NCBI GenBank assembly: GCA_951640195.1
Contig: OX621164.1
Location: forward strand, 973,098 to 1,037,097
DNA from: Porpolomopsis calyptriformis
Lineage: Eukaryota > Basidiomycota > Agaricomycetes > Agaricales > Hygrophoraceae
Direction: 5' to 3'
Length of the DNA: 64,000 nt
Position 1 is the first letter of the stretch; each line of letters starts with the position of its first letter. This document shows positions 46,050-57,939 of the stretch, one piece after another. Made by a program: the position numbers and the translations under genes. The notes beneath the pieces are model-generated. The model was given only the letters and a program-made list of their open reading frames with translations, had not been told where the DNA came from and made no database searches.

Positions 46050-49000
46050 TTATAAGTTATGAGAACTAAAGTAAGAGCCCATTTGTGAAAAATCAAGGAT
46101 AACGACACGACCATCCCTTGTTCCGAAAACTACACGATCTCCGTTCGCAGCCAGCGTCCTTGGTCTGTAAGAGACCGGAATCCAGAAAATCCGCCTGTTC
46201 CGAGTAATTGAGTGGACCCACCAGTCTTCTGTGATATAACCGAATACTGGACCGGTCTGGTTGAAGCCATCAGTAAACGAGTTCTGGCATAAACTGTAAG
46301 ATCGCGTGACCGATTGAACTGAGCTGAAATGTCCTGTGAGAGTGTCCAGATGTGCGCCGCTGACCGCGTGCGATAGACAAATGATATGGTCGGCAGAGCT
46401 AGACACGATACGCGTCCCATCAGGGGAGAACGCGACAAATTCTACCCCAGAGGAATGTCCATTGAGGGTGCTCAGATGTACACCGCTAACTGCGTCCCAC
46501 AGACGAAGGGTAGTGTCGTAAGAACCAGAAACGATACGCGTGCCATCAGGGGAAAATGCGATCGATTCTACCGTGTTGGCATGTCCTTCGAGAGTGTTCA
46601 GATGTTCACCGCTGACTGCATCCCACAGCCGAACACTGCTATCCTTGGATCCAGACACGATACGCGTCCCATCAGGAGAGAACGTGACAGATCGTACAGA
46701 GCCGGAATGTCCCTCGAGGGTGTTCAGTTGTGCGCCACTGAGTGCGTCCCAAACCCGAACAGTATTGTCGGCAGACCCAGATACGATGCGTGTTCCATCA
46801 GGAGAGAATGAGACCGATTGTACCCAGCTGGAATGTCCCTTGAGGGTGTTCAAATGTGCACCGCTGAGTGCGTCCCACAGGCGAACAGTATTATCGTGGG
46901 ACCCGGACACGATACGCGTGCCGTCAGGGGAGAATGCAACCGATTTTACCCAGAAGGAATGTCCCTTGAGGGTGTTCAGACGTGCACGCCTGGAGGCGTC
47001 CCATAGCCGAACAGTCTTGTCGACAGATCCAGACACGATACGCGTACCGTCTGGGGAGAATGCGACCGATTCTACCGAATGAGAATGTCCCGTGAAGGTG
47101 CTCAGATGTGCACCGCTGACCGCGTCCCACAGCCGAACAGCATGGTCAACAGAACCAGACGCAATACGCGTGCCATCAGGAGAGAATACGACCGTATATA
47201 CCATCTGAGGGTGTCCCTTGAGGGTGTTCAAATGTGCACCGGTGACCGCGTCCCACAGCCGAACGCTATTGTCTTTAGATCCAGACATGATACGCGTGCT
47301 GTCTAGGCAAAATACGACCGATGTTACGCAGTCTGAATGTCCTTTGAGAGTTTTCAGATGTGTGCCGCTGAGTGCGTCCCATAACCGAATAGTAGTGTCG
47401 CGCGATCCGGACACGATATACGTGTCATCAGGAGAGAATGCGACCGATTTTACGCAGTCTGAATGTCCTTCGAGGGTGCTCAGATGTGTACCGCTCGCTG
47501 CGTCCCACAGACAAACGGTATTGTCATGTGATCCAGACACGATACGTGCACCGTCGGGGGAAAATGCGACCGATTCCACGGAGTCGGAATGTCCCTCGAG
47601 AGTGTTCAGATGTGCACCGCTGACTGAGTCCCACAGTCGAATAGTTTTGTCCCACGATCCGGACACGATACGGGTGCCATCAGGGGAAAATGTCACCGAC
47701 CGAATCCAACTGGAATGCCCTTCGAGGGTGTTTAAATGTCCACCGCTCACTGCGTCCCACAGCCGAACAGTTTTATCCTTGGATCCAGACAGGATACGCG
47801 TGCCGTCGGGAGAGAATACGGCTGAGAAAACCCAACCGGAATGTCCTTCTATCGTCCGTATACATGAATTCCACGCCTCGTCCAATCCATTATATATTTT
47901 CACCGGAAGGTCCAGCTCTTTCCTGTAGACCTTTTTTATTAAAGTTTCCTCAGGAGTGAACAGTAACCCAGAGTGGTATATTTGAAGCGAAGAGCTACTG
48001 ATGGTCGAGAAGAATTCCCGGGTAAACCGCTCGCAATCATGAAGCAAATCCTTGGCATCAGTCATGCTGTTGTTTGCCTTCTGTGGAATGAAATGAGAAT
48101 GGCACATTGGACAGAGAGAAGATAACATACAGCAATTGCCTTTTGTGCGACATCCAACGCAAGGAGGCCACCTCGAAGATCTCCCATCAGGCTGAGTACT
48201 TCAATCCAATACAGTAGATATTTCAAACAAAACTCTTTCACGAGATCCACAAGAATGTCGGAGAAGATAGCGTTTTCTAGGTGCCAAGCCCAGTGACGAC
48301 ATGAATACTGCAGTTCGGGGGGGATGTGAACCATGACGCGGGTAGGAAGGTCGTCCACCTCATTATTGAGCAATGACGGATTTCCTATTCCACAGATATC
48401 TCGTTTGAGCTGCTTCATAACATCAAGGCAGGCACACGCAAGTAATGTATGTTGGGTTGGGAGGTCAACAACGTATTTCGAATTCGGACATCGAGTTGGA
48501 TTCGTTATGAAGTCGAAAAACGATGGATGAAGGGTTCGAATCACTTGCGTGTCATCATCAGGCATCATAATCACGGAATGAAGGCGCTGCAGTGTCATTC
48601 CCACTGTACGTGATGGCACGCCTAGCAATCGTTCGATCCCAACTGACGACAGAGGGTCTTGGAGGAGAACTATCGTGCCCAGAATTGTCTTCAGCCGACC
48701 AGAAAGATGAGAGGAAATGTTAGGAAACGCATCGTCCAGCACTTGAGCGTATAACTGATCAAGATAATAATCCGGAGACGAGTCTTCCATTACCATAGGT
48801 GCATTACATAGAAGACGGTCAAGTTGATGCTTCGGATCGCTATAGTTTCTATCTTCGATAAACCTCACTGACGTTGACGCGAAGATAAAAAGTCCAGCAG
48901 ACATTCGCGTCAGGGCATGGATATCTGAGATAGAGGGCCAATCGTTTTCAAGACAATGAGATTCTCGCATTAAAGCAAGCTTCGTCGAAAGGTAGTGTTC

Positions 49001-49905
49001 GATATCGCTCTGCACAACACCCAATTCCACTTCGTGCAAAATATATCGCTCGGTTACCGGGTTCATTTCGCGCGATTTGAACACGGTCGTAATGTGTTTT
49101 TCTGGCCGACTCGTCACCAAGAACTTCAATCGGAAGAGTTCACTGACATGATAGGAAAGCGATGATAAGATCACCGAGGTCGTCCCAATCTCCTTGCACT
49201 CATCAAGTGCATCCAATACAACCACGCATGGAGAGAACGAGTTCCCGAGTGTCTTAAGAGGCTTTATGATTAGCTCTTGGAGTTGATATGGAGGTGTCGT
49301 ATAGCCAATGTCGGGGTTTGATTTCATAGCACGGGTAACTTCGGCTCGGAATAGCGGGCTAAAGATCCCAAGCTGATAAGCGATGCTGGTGAAGATCAGA
49401 TTCGGGTTGCTGCAATCGACATCGTCGCGCGAACAGAAGAAGCTTGCGCCAAGTACACCATGCGTTTTACACTCCTCTGCAACAGTGTAAGCAATCGTTG
49501 TTTTCCCAGTCCCAGCGGATCCGTTGATCCAAAAGATACATGTATCTGTTGCAAAGGTATTGGGATCGCATTCAGGTTTTGAATCGCCAATACCAATCCA
49601 GCGAGAAATCTGATGGAGGATATCGGCCCTTGTGCCTTCCAGACATCGCGGACGATCTTTGCAGTTGAAAGGAGAAAGGATGGCGTGTGGGGGGGGTTCG
49701 TCTAGAATGCTTCGGTCAGTTTCGTCATATATATATATCGCTTTTCGCGAACGCAGTGATAGACGAAATCATCGTCGAGGCTGGTCACTGCTCAATAGGA
49801 GGGCAACTCACCTTGCGGATAGACATGGATGTTGAATTGGTCACGCCCGACAGAATTGAACGTGCTGCCATGGATCTGAGTGTTATGAAAAGGCGGGTTA
49901 TTCAT
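46050..49905 (-). CDS. NACHT-WD40 STAND receptor (fungal NLR)
   Basis: Three exons (49905-49812, 49701-48131, 48080-46050) join to about 1231 aa. The N terminus carries the agaric NLR motif STFNSVGRDQFNIHVY, which resembles short amyloid-type signalling motifs. The NACHT domain has Walker A WINGSAGTGKTTIAYTVAEE, Walker B CVVVLDALDEC, KFLVTSRPEKHI and a winged-helix-like region (IVLLQDPLSSVGIERLLGVP). The C-terminal half is a WD40 array of 12 complete 42-residue units plus a decayed one, then RDGRVVILDFSQMGS. Such proteins sense non-self through the repeats and trigger cell death or allorecognition, as with HET-E in Podospora. The gene looks intact. A relic of a paralogue lies at 31.4 kb. Confidence 0.92.
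46300..47866 (-). repeat. WD40 array: 126-bp coding repeats, 12 full units
   Basis: Units follow the pattern HLNTLEGHSxxVxSVAFSPD, then GTRIVSGSxDxTVRLWDAVSGA, each exactly 42 codons. Most residues are identical between units. The variable positions cluster just after GHS (SGWVF, SSWIR, SDSVE, SDCVK, PQMVY, SHSVE, SFWVK, SGSVR) and in SGSxD. The thirteenth unit decays after TGHFSSVQSV. Confidence 0.92.
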
Positions 49906-51283
49906 GGTGAAGGTGAATGCGAAGATGAACAATGCTCGACACAGCTTTGCCGAGCCCCATGTGTTTTGTTGATGATTCCTATTGCGGTCGAAATCTGAGT
50001 GCGTAGTTTTTTATTACACCAATTGCTTTCTGTTGCCACTACCCAATCGTCAGTTCAGTCTCCGACTAAATAAATGGCTCTAGGAACGAGACTAAATTGG
50101 AGCGCCGCCCGGCATCTTCACCTTCCACACCGATCCTGCCAGCCCACTTTCCTCATTATCAATCTCAACTTGAATCTCAACTTGAGTTTCCGAATCGCCC
50201 CTGTCCAGGTCATCATCTGGATCCCACACCATGCCTATCAATGTTATACCCATGACTGGTGTGCTCATTGCACTGCCGACATCCATTTCCACTGAAGTAC
50301 CACCAGGTGTCACCGTGGAAGTTGCCAAAAATTCTCTTGCAGCAAGTCTGGCTAAGCACGTGACCAACACCCTTTCTCTTAACCCACCGCTTGAACCCAC
50401 CAAGATGCAATGCAACCATTATCCATGTAGTGAGTCTTGTACTTTTGCAAACACCTCATGCTAGTCTCATGAGGACTCTGTGTTAGAAATTGTACTGGGA
50501 ACGTACGCATTCGATGACAGTCAAGACCACTTGACTAAAACGTCATAGAACTGGACTTATCCAGTTCGGTTGTTCCCAGTATATATACCAGATTACACGT
50601 GATCGGCTATGAATCTGCTCGATGTTTATGAGAGACGGCCTCAGCGCGCTCGATCTCATGTCTCGAATTTCAGATTCATGACATTCACCTCCACTTTATG
50701 AATGTCCATCCCGGACATTGCCAGGTACGGCCAACCCAATAGTGCACAGAGTTGAACTCTATAGTACACATAAGACACCTATCAGAGGCTGAGGAAACAG
50801 CGATACTAGTGGTCCAGCAGTCCACTGCCATCTCGGCATGATACTTTGGATGAAATCCATCAGCCTTCACATAATCCTTGATTCGGGTGAGGTCCATCTT
50901 GGACAGCCTTGCTCCATATAGAGACTAGCTATCTAGGGCCAAGCCCAGCTACTGCATTCATAGCGGACTCCACCTACCCCTAAGTGGAGTGACTGATCCT
51001 TTTATGTCAGCGTCACCGATGGTCCACAACACCCTATCTTTAAACTCCAGGATGATGGTGATCAAACACGCCTTGGCTTATTTATACTCAAGGTCCTCGA
51101 GTCGGAGTTGCAGTAATCAGAGGGACCATGCTCAACAGAGTTAGGGAGACCTTCAATACTCAGACACGTCTCGTTAGAGGTCAGGGTAGCCTTGACCAAT
51201 TGCATATGTCCTTTTGTAATGCAACATGTGCGCATGTCAGAATATATCTTATAGGGACTTTAATTCTGATGTGTGAAGGATTC

Positions 51284-51494
51284 TGTCACAACTGTAGTTG
51301 CAAGTCTTTTCGTCAATCACAAGGCAGGCCTTGGAGCTTAATAAGTCTAGTAGGATGTAGAAGAAAGTCCTGACGGGGACGTCCTTGTAAAGGGTGATGA
51401 TTCCTTCTGAGTTAAGTTTTACTTCTACAAAGAAGTTGTTCTGCGAGTTAAATCCGTTGCGTGCCTCTGCTGAGAGTTTAGGGAATATGGGCAT
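51284..51494 (-). CDS. Left-end ORF of the 1.7-kb element, copy 1 (runs out of the element)
   Basis: The frame starts MPIFPKLSAEARNGFNSQNN and stays open for 70 codons to the very end of the element (DEKTCNYSCD), then continues into flanking DNA by chance. In a complete parent element it would continue inside. A TATA box for it (ACTATATAAACCC on the minus strand, near 51640) lies about 150 bp upstream. The same frame is kept in copy 2 with two substitutions. No family is recognised. Confidence 0.5.
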
Positions 51495-52001
51495 GAACGA
51501 TTGGCTCAGTAGTTATGGGTTTATGTTTCTCTTTTCTTGTTCTGATGGAAAAGAAGTCTGATGATTCTGATTGCGTTCGTGCTACTACAAGTAATCTCAC
51601 AGGAGGACAAAGTGATGATCCGCTTCGCCCTCAGGGTTTATATAGTATTTCTAAAATAGGAGTCATTATGAGTCAGCCTCCGCAGTCACCCCATTTTCTA
51701 TTGTTCACAGCCTTCAATTAAGGTTTGCCATTGTTCCTAGTCATTCTGCAAAAGGCTGTGTGCTTCTGATGACTCAATTCTATTGGGCATAGCCTTCCGC
51801 AGAATGAGGCTGTGTTATCTCATGACTGGTTTCTATTGTTCTTCTGGTCATGGGATCGCCGTTGTTTCTATCTCTTGCCCGGTGTATCGGGTTTCTCTTC
51901 TTTGACTGAGGAACCTCTTTTTGGTCTTCCCATTGTTTTCTGAGCATATAAAAGGTGTGGGGTTGTATCCCTATGCTTCAGTTCAATCCTTGTTAATCAT
52001 C

Positions 52002-52831
52002 ATGGCTCCTTCCCACCAAGGCCACTACGTTCGATTCTTCAAGCAGTCTGGAGTGGTGCACCGCACTGCTCCTGTCTTTCTTGATTGCGATTCGTTTCAC
52101 TACTACCTCTAGCGCATCCCCTCCGATGCCGACCTCTGTTGGTCTTCCTTCTCCTGCTTCGCTTGTGGTGGCAAGCACAAAGTCAAGAAGTGTCCATTCG
52201 TTCGCTGGCCAATCCAGCATGCTTGCGGGTTGATGGAGGATCCGCTTGGTGAGTATTTTGTTTTGTCTTTATTAGTCTGTGTTTGTTGATAATAGGCTTT
52301 CCTTTTCTTAGCTTGGGATGATGACGCCCCTCCCCCTACTTCCCAGCTCCCTTTGGAGGAGCGGGTTAATTGGGGGTCTGACAAGTGGGCTGATTCCCTC
52401 CCTTCTGTCAAGAAGGAGGCAGTCGACTGGGCTGCCAGTCCCCCCTTCCGTCCTTGGACCCCTGGTCCAATGAGTTCTTTATCTAGTGGTAAGCTCTCAA
52501 TTCTCTCGCTCTCTTCGTGATTGTTGACTCTTTATTTTTAGTGGAAGATTTGTCGTCATCGTTGACTAACGTCAACGTTAAGATCGAGGAGGAAGAAGTT
52601 CCTCCTAGTTTGTTATGGAGTCCCACCAATGATTGGTTGGGTGAGGAAGCGAGAAAGATAGCAATGAGTTTCGTCGAGGGGAAGGCTGCCAAGTTGCAGG
52701 CCTCCGGTGGTGACACTAATGGGGCAATCTACTGGGGTAATAAATTGGCCGCTTTAGATGGTCAAGTAGTTTCTAGTTTCATAGAGTTTTTGAGAGATAG
52801 TATGGTGCAGGAGATTGCCAAGACAGACTAG
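52002..52831 (+). pseudogene. Zinc-knuckle gene of the 1.7-kb element, copy 1 (nonsense)
   Basis: This is the same gene as at 57108-57939 (copy 2), with the start MAPSHQGHYVRFFKQSG and the same two introns. A TAG at 52110-52112 stands where copy 2 has CAG (Gln), so the protein is cut after about 36 codons. The remainder still reads well, including the knuckle CFACGGKHKVKKC, and ends FLRDSMVQEIAKTD. The TATA box (CATATAAAAGG, 51945-51955) is about 50 bp before the ATG. Confidence 0.7.
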
Positions 52832-53234
52832 TATAAATAGTTAGTCGGACATAGACTCCTCCTTTTGTACAAGTAGTTTCCGCTGCCAACAAAGACAGCC
52901 CCCCTTCCAAAGAGAAAAGGCATAGAAAAGAAAGGAAAAGAATAAAGAAAAAAGAGGAATTTTAAGAGAGTGAATGCCAATTTCATGACAGATTCGAACT
53001 CTCGACTGCATGTGAAGTCCAGTTCTTGTTAGAAATTGTACTGGGAACGTACGCATTCGATGACAGTCAAGACCACTTGACTAAAACATCATAGAACTGG
53101 ACTTACCCAGTTCGGTTGTTCCCAGTATATATACCAGATTACACGTGATCGGCTATGAATCTGCTCGACGTTCATGAGAGACAGCCTCAGCGCGCTCGAT
53201 CTCATGTCTTGAATTTCAGATTCGTGACACTCTG

Positions 53235-53448
53235 TAGATGCAGGTTTAGCTGATACTGTTGGCTCTTTGGGTGCTCAAGGCCTTGTAGCACTATTTACTC
53301 CAGATGCTGAACAAAGCCAGTGCATCAGAGACCATCTCTCATTCTTGGCTACAGTGGAGAAGGAGAATCAGACCTTGTGCGATGCAAATCCAATTACAGG
53401 TCACCCTTTGGCAGCTGGGAAAGGTGCGCTCTCGTTACCTCCTTGCAA
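53235..53448. other. Target DNA between the small LTR element and G1
   Basis: This holds the end of the 60-bp intron and the second exon of the broken gene. GCATT at 53449-53453 is the left target site of G1. Confidence 0.6.
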
Positions 53449-53453
53449 GCATT

Positions 53454-53820
53454 TCTCATGGACACTTTTTTCCTTTTTCTTTTAGTCATACCTGATTAGT
53501 CTTTATTCCGTTTACCCTTCTGCTTCACTGCTTTATATATAGAGACTAGTCACATATACCTTCTTTCCAACTTTCACGAGTCACATTCCATTTCCGCTAT
53601 TCTTTTCGTGACTCTTTACAAGTCACATTCCATATTCCGCTTTGTAATTGTCCATACAACTGACTCATGCTGACTCAGGTAGTTAGTATATAAAACCTGA
53701 TCTCTAGTCAGTAGGTTAAGTTCGATTCCTAGTTAGCTCCCTCGCTCTTTGGTCGAATTCCATTTCCTCATCAGCCCCTCCAATGCGAGAAGTAAAGCCT
53801 TCGACCACTGAATTATAACA
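53454..53820 (+). repeat. 5' LTR of G1
   Basis: It matches the 368-bp LTR of G2 (60295-60662) in inverse orientation. Differences are mostly transitions. A TATA box (TATATATAGAG) lies at about 53533 and a second (GTATATAAAACC) at about 53685. Confidence 0.85.
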
Positions 53821-53881
53821 AGAATCAAACTTCCTTCTTGCGCAACAAATCACTCTCACTCTGGATCCCACTGAGGACCTA

Positions 53882-55420
53882 ATGAGGTCAATCTTTTCAT
53901 CTGCAGATTCAGATACTCCCTTTCAACCAATAGTATTCCAAACCCCTGCACAATCCATCATCCTTCTTTCCCCCTTGTCATCATCACTAACCTCAATGTC
54001 TCAACAAGAGTATGAAGCCAAACAATCCGTTCCTGCACCGGGACCCAGCAACATTCCCCCCACCATTCAAGAAGAAGAAGAAGATGTCATCCCATTCAAC
54101 ATGGAACAAGAGCTCAAAGATCTGAGAGCACAAATTGACCAGTTCCGTGGCTGGTATTATAACGAGGTCGACATCAATGACGAACTTCGTAAAGAGCTAA
54201 AAGCCCTCAAAGAAGGTCGACAAGAAGAATTTGAACCAGCCACCCCTCCCCCATAACGACAATCTATGCTTCAGGGACCTAGGCTTTCCCCATCAAACCC
54301 TTTCATTTATGCCCCAAGAAGAACTCAATCTGTCCAACCCCCTTTCCAACCATCTCTTCCCACCCAACTCCAACCAACTACCCAGACGACTGCTCCCCCT
54401 GTACTTCCTGCCCCTACCAAAATCAAAATTGCCAATCCAACCGAATATGATGGAACCCCAGAGAAACTAGAGGACTTCATTCACTAATGTCGACTCAACT
54501 TTGTGGTCAAGGACTACAATGACAAACAGAAGGTCATCTATACGCTCTCCTATCTCAGTGACGGCAACCCACAGGCTTGGGGATGACTGTTTACGGAGAC
54601 GGTTGATGGAATGAGGAACTACGTGTGGAACTACGCAACATTTTTGGATGAATTTCAAGAAGCATTCGGAAGGATCAACCCAGTGGCGAAAGTGTGGATC
54701 GAGCTAGAGAAAGTAAAGATGACAGGAATAATAGAAGACTACAACCTTTGGTTCATGCAGCATGCGACAAGAACTGAGTACAATGAGGCCGCCCTTCTTC
54801 GTTTTTACAAAGCCGGACTCCCCCAGCCAATCTGAACACGGATTTATTTGATGGATAATATGCTGTCAACTTTGCTGGATTGGATGACGAAAGCGGCCCA
54901 ATTTGAAGAACAGTACCAGGAACAATGAGCCGAACAAGCATTGTGGTCAAGTTGAGATCAAAAAGGAAAGAAGTCCGAGGCCAAGTCGAGTCCCCGAGGA
55001 AACCCTTCCCGCTCCACTACCACTACTTCATCCCTGATTAAACAAGAATCGAGAGAAGCCTCTCTCAAAACCGCAAAATGAGACAACTCCTCCATTACTT
55101 GCTACAACTGTGGCAAAAAAGGACACTACGCCAACGAATGTCGAAGCCCATACGCTGAAGACATTCTGGCACATCAAGAGACCTTAACTTCTACTTGAGG
55201 AAAAGGAGGAAATCGCGGTTGAGGCAAAGGACGAAATGTCCGAATGATCAATCGGGTCGACACAGAAGAATCGGAAGCGCAGATAGAGGAAGCACTGGAG
55301 GATGATGAAAAAGAGAAAAGAATGGCGAAGGACGACTTGAAGGATATGGGAATTGTGAATTGGGACAAGGAGAGACAGGCTGCACTAGCTCAAGCGTTAA
55401 AAGAGCAAAAGGATTTTTAG
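53882..55420 (+). pseudogene. G1 gag
   Basis: Starts at the ATG at 53882; MSQQEYEAKQSVPAPGPSN lies at about 54000. A helical segment (MEQELKDLRAQIDQFRGWYY) leads to the Gag domain (KIKIANPTEYDGTPEKLEDF, FLDEFQEAFGRINPVAKVW) and a CCHC knuckle (CYNCGKKGHYANEC). In-frame stops: TAA 54254, TAA 54485, and TGA at 54584, 54833, 54926, 54953, 55079, 55196 and 55220. The frame ends at a TAG after GATTTT (55418-55420), where a -1 shift would enter pol. Confidence 0.8.
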
Positions 55421-57107
55421 TCCAGCCAAGTGCTAAAAGCCCGAGCACTTTGGCTGTGTCCCATGTATGTGTACCATTATCTATGAAAAGTTTTCGTTTT
55501 CTTGGCACACTTGAACAGGGCAAAGGCGCTCTTGAATTTTATCTTTGGATTACGAGTGCCGACAATCTTCGACGAGTGGCTATCATAGCACTCATTGACT
55601 CTGGCGCCTCAGGGAATTTTATTGATGAAGCATTCATTCGTCAAATGGAGATATCGACCTATCCATTGGATGAGGTTATACTGGTACGAAATGCTGATGG
55701 TTCCAAGAACTGAGGAGGTCCCATCACGCACGATACAGACCTGTTTATTGAGGCACCAGATTTATCTTTTCGAGAACGAATCCGGTTGGAGGTCACCAAC
55801 TTAGGAAGAAAACAACAGGTCATCCTCGGCTTCCCATGGCTCTTGCAGTACAACCCCACCATCAACTGGACAAAAGGCACCCTAACCTTCACGTCTGGTG
55901 ACACGCTGTTCAGTAGTATGCGAGTTGGAGTATTGCCCCCACAGGAAGAACTCTACGTCTTTGATTCGAGTCTGAAACATAACTCCTTTATTCGCTTGGT
56001 TGGAGTTGACCACTCCCGACCAGTTTCCATCGAGGAGGATATTAAATCCTTCATTCCCAGTCGTTATCACAATTTCTGGTGTGTTTTCCATACCGCAGAA
56101 TTCGACAAACTCCCTCCTCGATGTCCCTTTGATCATACAATCAACCTCTACCCAAACACCAAATTTCAAGTTGGAAAACTTTATCCTCTTTCTCCCTACG
56201 AACAAGTAGAACTTAACAAGTTTATTGATGAAAATCTCCGAACAGGTCGGATACGTCCATTGAAATCACCTCAAGCTGCTCCCTTCTTCTTTGCGAAAAA
56301 GGCTGAAGAGATCAATGCCAAAGGTCTCAGTGCTGGTCTATGTCCTATCCAGGACTATCACTATATCAACTCAAAGACTATTCCTGATTGCTATCCCCTT
56401 CCCCTTTTGTCGGAAATCCTCCAAGTACCAAAACTTGCCACTGCTTCTCTCTTTACTGTTATTGATATTTGATGGGGATTTAACAACATACGACTCAAGG
56501 AAGGCGATGAATGGAAAGCAGCTTTCATCACCAATTGAGGACTCTTCAAACCAACCATTATGTTTTTTGGACTACGGAATTCCCCAGCATCCTTTCAACG
56601 AATGATAGATGTTCTCTTCAAACCCATCCTGGACTCTGGCTGTGTTCACATCTATATTGATGACATCCTCATCATGGGCGACACCCCTGAAGAAATTTGC
56701 CACTGGACTGACGAAACCCTCAAACTCATGGAGAAGAATCAGTTATCTGCTAAACCCATCAAGTGTCAGATGGAGAAGGCCTCTGTTACCTATCTTGGGA
56801 CAATTATCAGTAAAGGTCAACTCGCTATCAACCCAAAGAAGGTGGACGCCATCATCAATTGGCCAACACCCCAGAAATTGCGAGATCTTCAATCATTCCT
56901 TGGCACTACTGTCACGAATCTGAAATTCGAGACATGAGATCGAGTGCGCTTGTCATGAAATTGGCGTTCACTCTCTTAAAATTCCTCTCTTTTCTTCATT
57001 CTTTTCTTTTCTTTGCCTGTTCTCTTTGGAAAGGGGGCTGTCTTTATTGGCAGCGGAAACTATTTATACAAAGGAAGGGGGAGTCCATGTCCGACTAACT
57101 ATCCAAA

Positions 57108-57939
57108 CTAGTCCGTCTTGGCAATCTCTTGCACCATACTGTCCCTCAAGAACTCTACAAAACTCGAGACTACTTGACCATCTAATGCGGCCAACTTATT
57201 ACCCCAGTAAATTGCCCCATTGGTGTCACCACCGGAGGCCTGCAACTCGGCAGCCTTCCCTTCGACGAAACCCATCGCTATCTTTCTCGCTTCCTCACCC
57301 AACCAATCGTTGGTGGGACTCCACAACAAACTGGGAGGAACTTCTTCCTCCTCGATCTTGACGTTGACGTTAGTCAACGACAACGACAAATCTTCGACTA
57401 AAAAAGACAGGGAATCAGCAACTATGAAGAGAGCGAGAGAGTTAAAGGCTCACCACTAGACAAAACACTTGTTGGACCAGGGGTCCAAGGACGGAAAGGG
57501 GGGCTGGTAGCCAAGTCCTCAGGCTTAGCATCATAAAAGGGGAGGGGATACCCCCAACGGTCGGAACTCCAATCAACTTGCTCCTCCAAAGGGAGCTTGG
57601 AGGTGGGAGGAGGGGCGTCATCATCCCAAGCTAAAAAGGGAAAGCCTATTATCAATAAACACAGACTAATAAAGACAAAACAAGATACATACCAAGTGGA
57701 TCCTCCATCAAGCCACAAACATGCTGGATTGGCCAGTGAACATACGGACACTTTCTGACCTTATGCTTGCCACTGCAAGCAAAACAAGAGAAGGAAGACC
57801 AGCAGAGGTCGGCGTCGGAAGGGATGCGCTGAAGGTAGTAATGAAACGAATCGCAATCGAGAAAGACAGGAGCGGTGCGGTGCACCACTCCAGACTGCTT
57901 GAAGAATCGAACGTAGTGGCCTTGGTGGGAAGGAGTCAT
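57108..57939 (-). CDS. Zinc-knuckle protein gene of the 1.7-kb element, copy 2 (intact)
   Basis: Three exons (57939-57693, 57630-57454, 57397-57108) with GT-AG introns of 62 and 56 bp join to 237 aa. The start is MTPSHQGHYVRFFKQSGVVH. Then comes SDADLCWSSFSCFACSGKHK and VRKC, a knuckle with spacing Cys-x2-Cys-x3-His-x4-Cys, one shorter than the retroviral type. Next are an acidic Pro-rich part (AWDDDAPPPTSKLPLEEQVD), a SPPFRPWTPGP motif, and a helical C terminus (DWLGEEARKIAMGFVEGKAA ... FLRDSMVQEIAKTD). The TATA box is about 50 bp before the ATG. I know no family with this order. It may bind the element's nucleic acid or regulate it, which is only a guess. Confidence 0.72.

Larger units (their letters stand above)
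51284..52990 (+). mobile_element. 1.7-kb LTR-like gene-carrying element, copy 1
   Basis: It is 1707 bp, from TGTCACAACTGTAG to CCAATTTCATGACA, inserted in the small LTR element with a 5-bp duplication GATTC (51279-51283 and 52991-52995). The ends TG...CA and the 5-bp duplication are those of an LTR or integrase-mobilised unit. A near-identical copy of 1706 bp lies at 56951-58656 in inverse orientation with a different duplication. It carries two divergent reading frames. No polymerase is present. Confidence 0.85.
50481..53229 (-). mobile_element. Small LTR retroelement (TRIM-like) with 203-bp LTRs, carrying a nested insertion
   Basis: The LTRs are 50481-50683 and 53027-53229, each 203 bp, and differ at seven positions, all transitions. 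The target duplication CTCTG lies at 50476-50480 and 53230-53234. On the minus strand the LTR reads TGTCA...TCTAACA with a TATATATA promoter. A purine-rich tract (AAAGTGGAGGTGAA) lies directly before the 3' LTR, which fixes the orientation as minus. The internal region without the nested 1707-bp element is only about 630 bp and has no polymerase, so the element is non-autonomous. A minus-strand frame at 50685-50897 (MDLTRIKDYVKADGFHPKYH) is its only sizeable coding remnant. Confidence 0.88.
50231..53453 (+). pseudogene. Unrecognised gene, exon broken by the G1 retroelement
   Basis: Exon 50231-50429 (MPINVIPMTGVLIALPTSIS ... KMQCNHYPC) ends at GTGAGT. Exon 53244 onward continues in frame as SLADTVGSLGAQGLVALFTP, then DAEQSQCIRDHLSFLATVEK and ENQTLCDANPITGHPLAAGK, until G1 begins at 53454. 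The intron between them is 2814 bp, but 2754 bp of that is the LTR element at 50481-53229 and its duplicated CTCTG, leaving a normal 60-bp intron.  The protein is not one I recognise, and more exons may lie upstream of 50231. It could be a host gene or part of an older element. Confidence 0.55.

Noticed and set aside
46540..47928. Several long plus-strand frames over the WD40 array
   Set aside because: They are shadows of the 126-bp repeats, whose period keeps all frames open. The minus-strand protein is complete and canonical.
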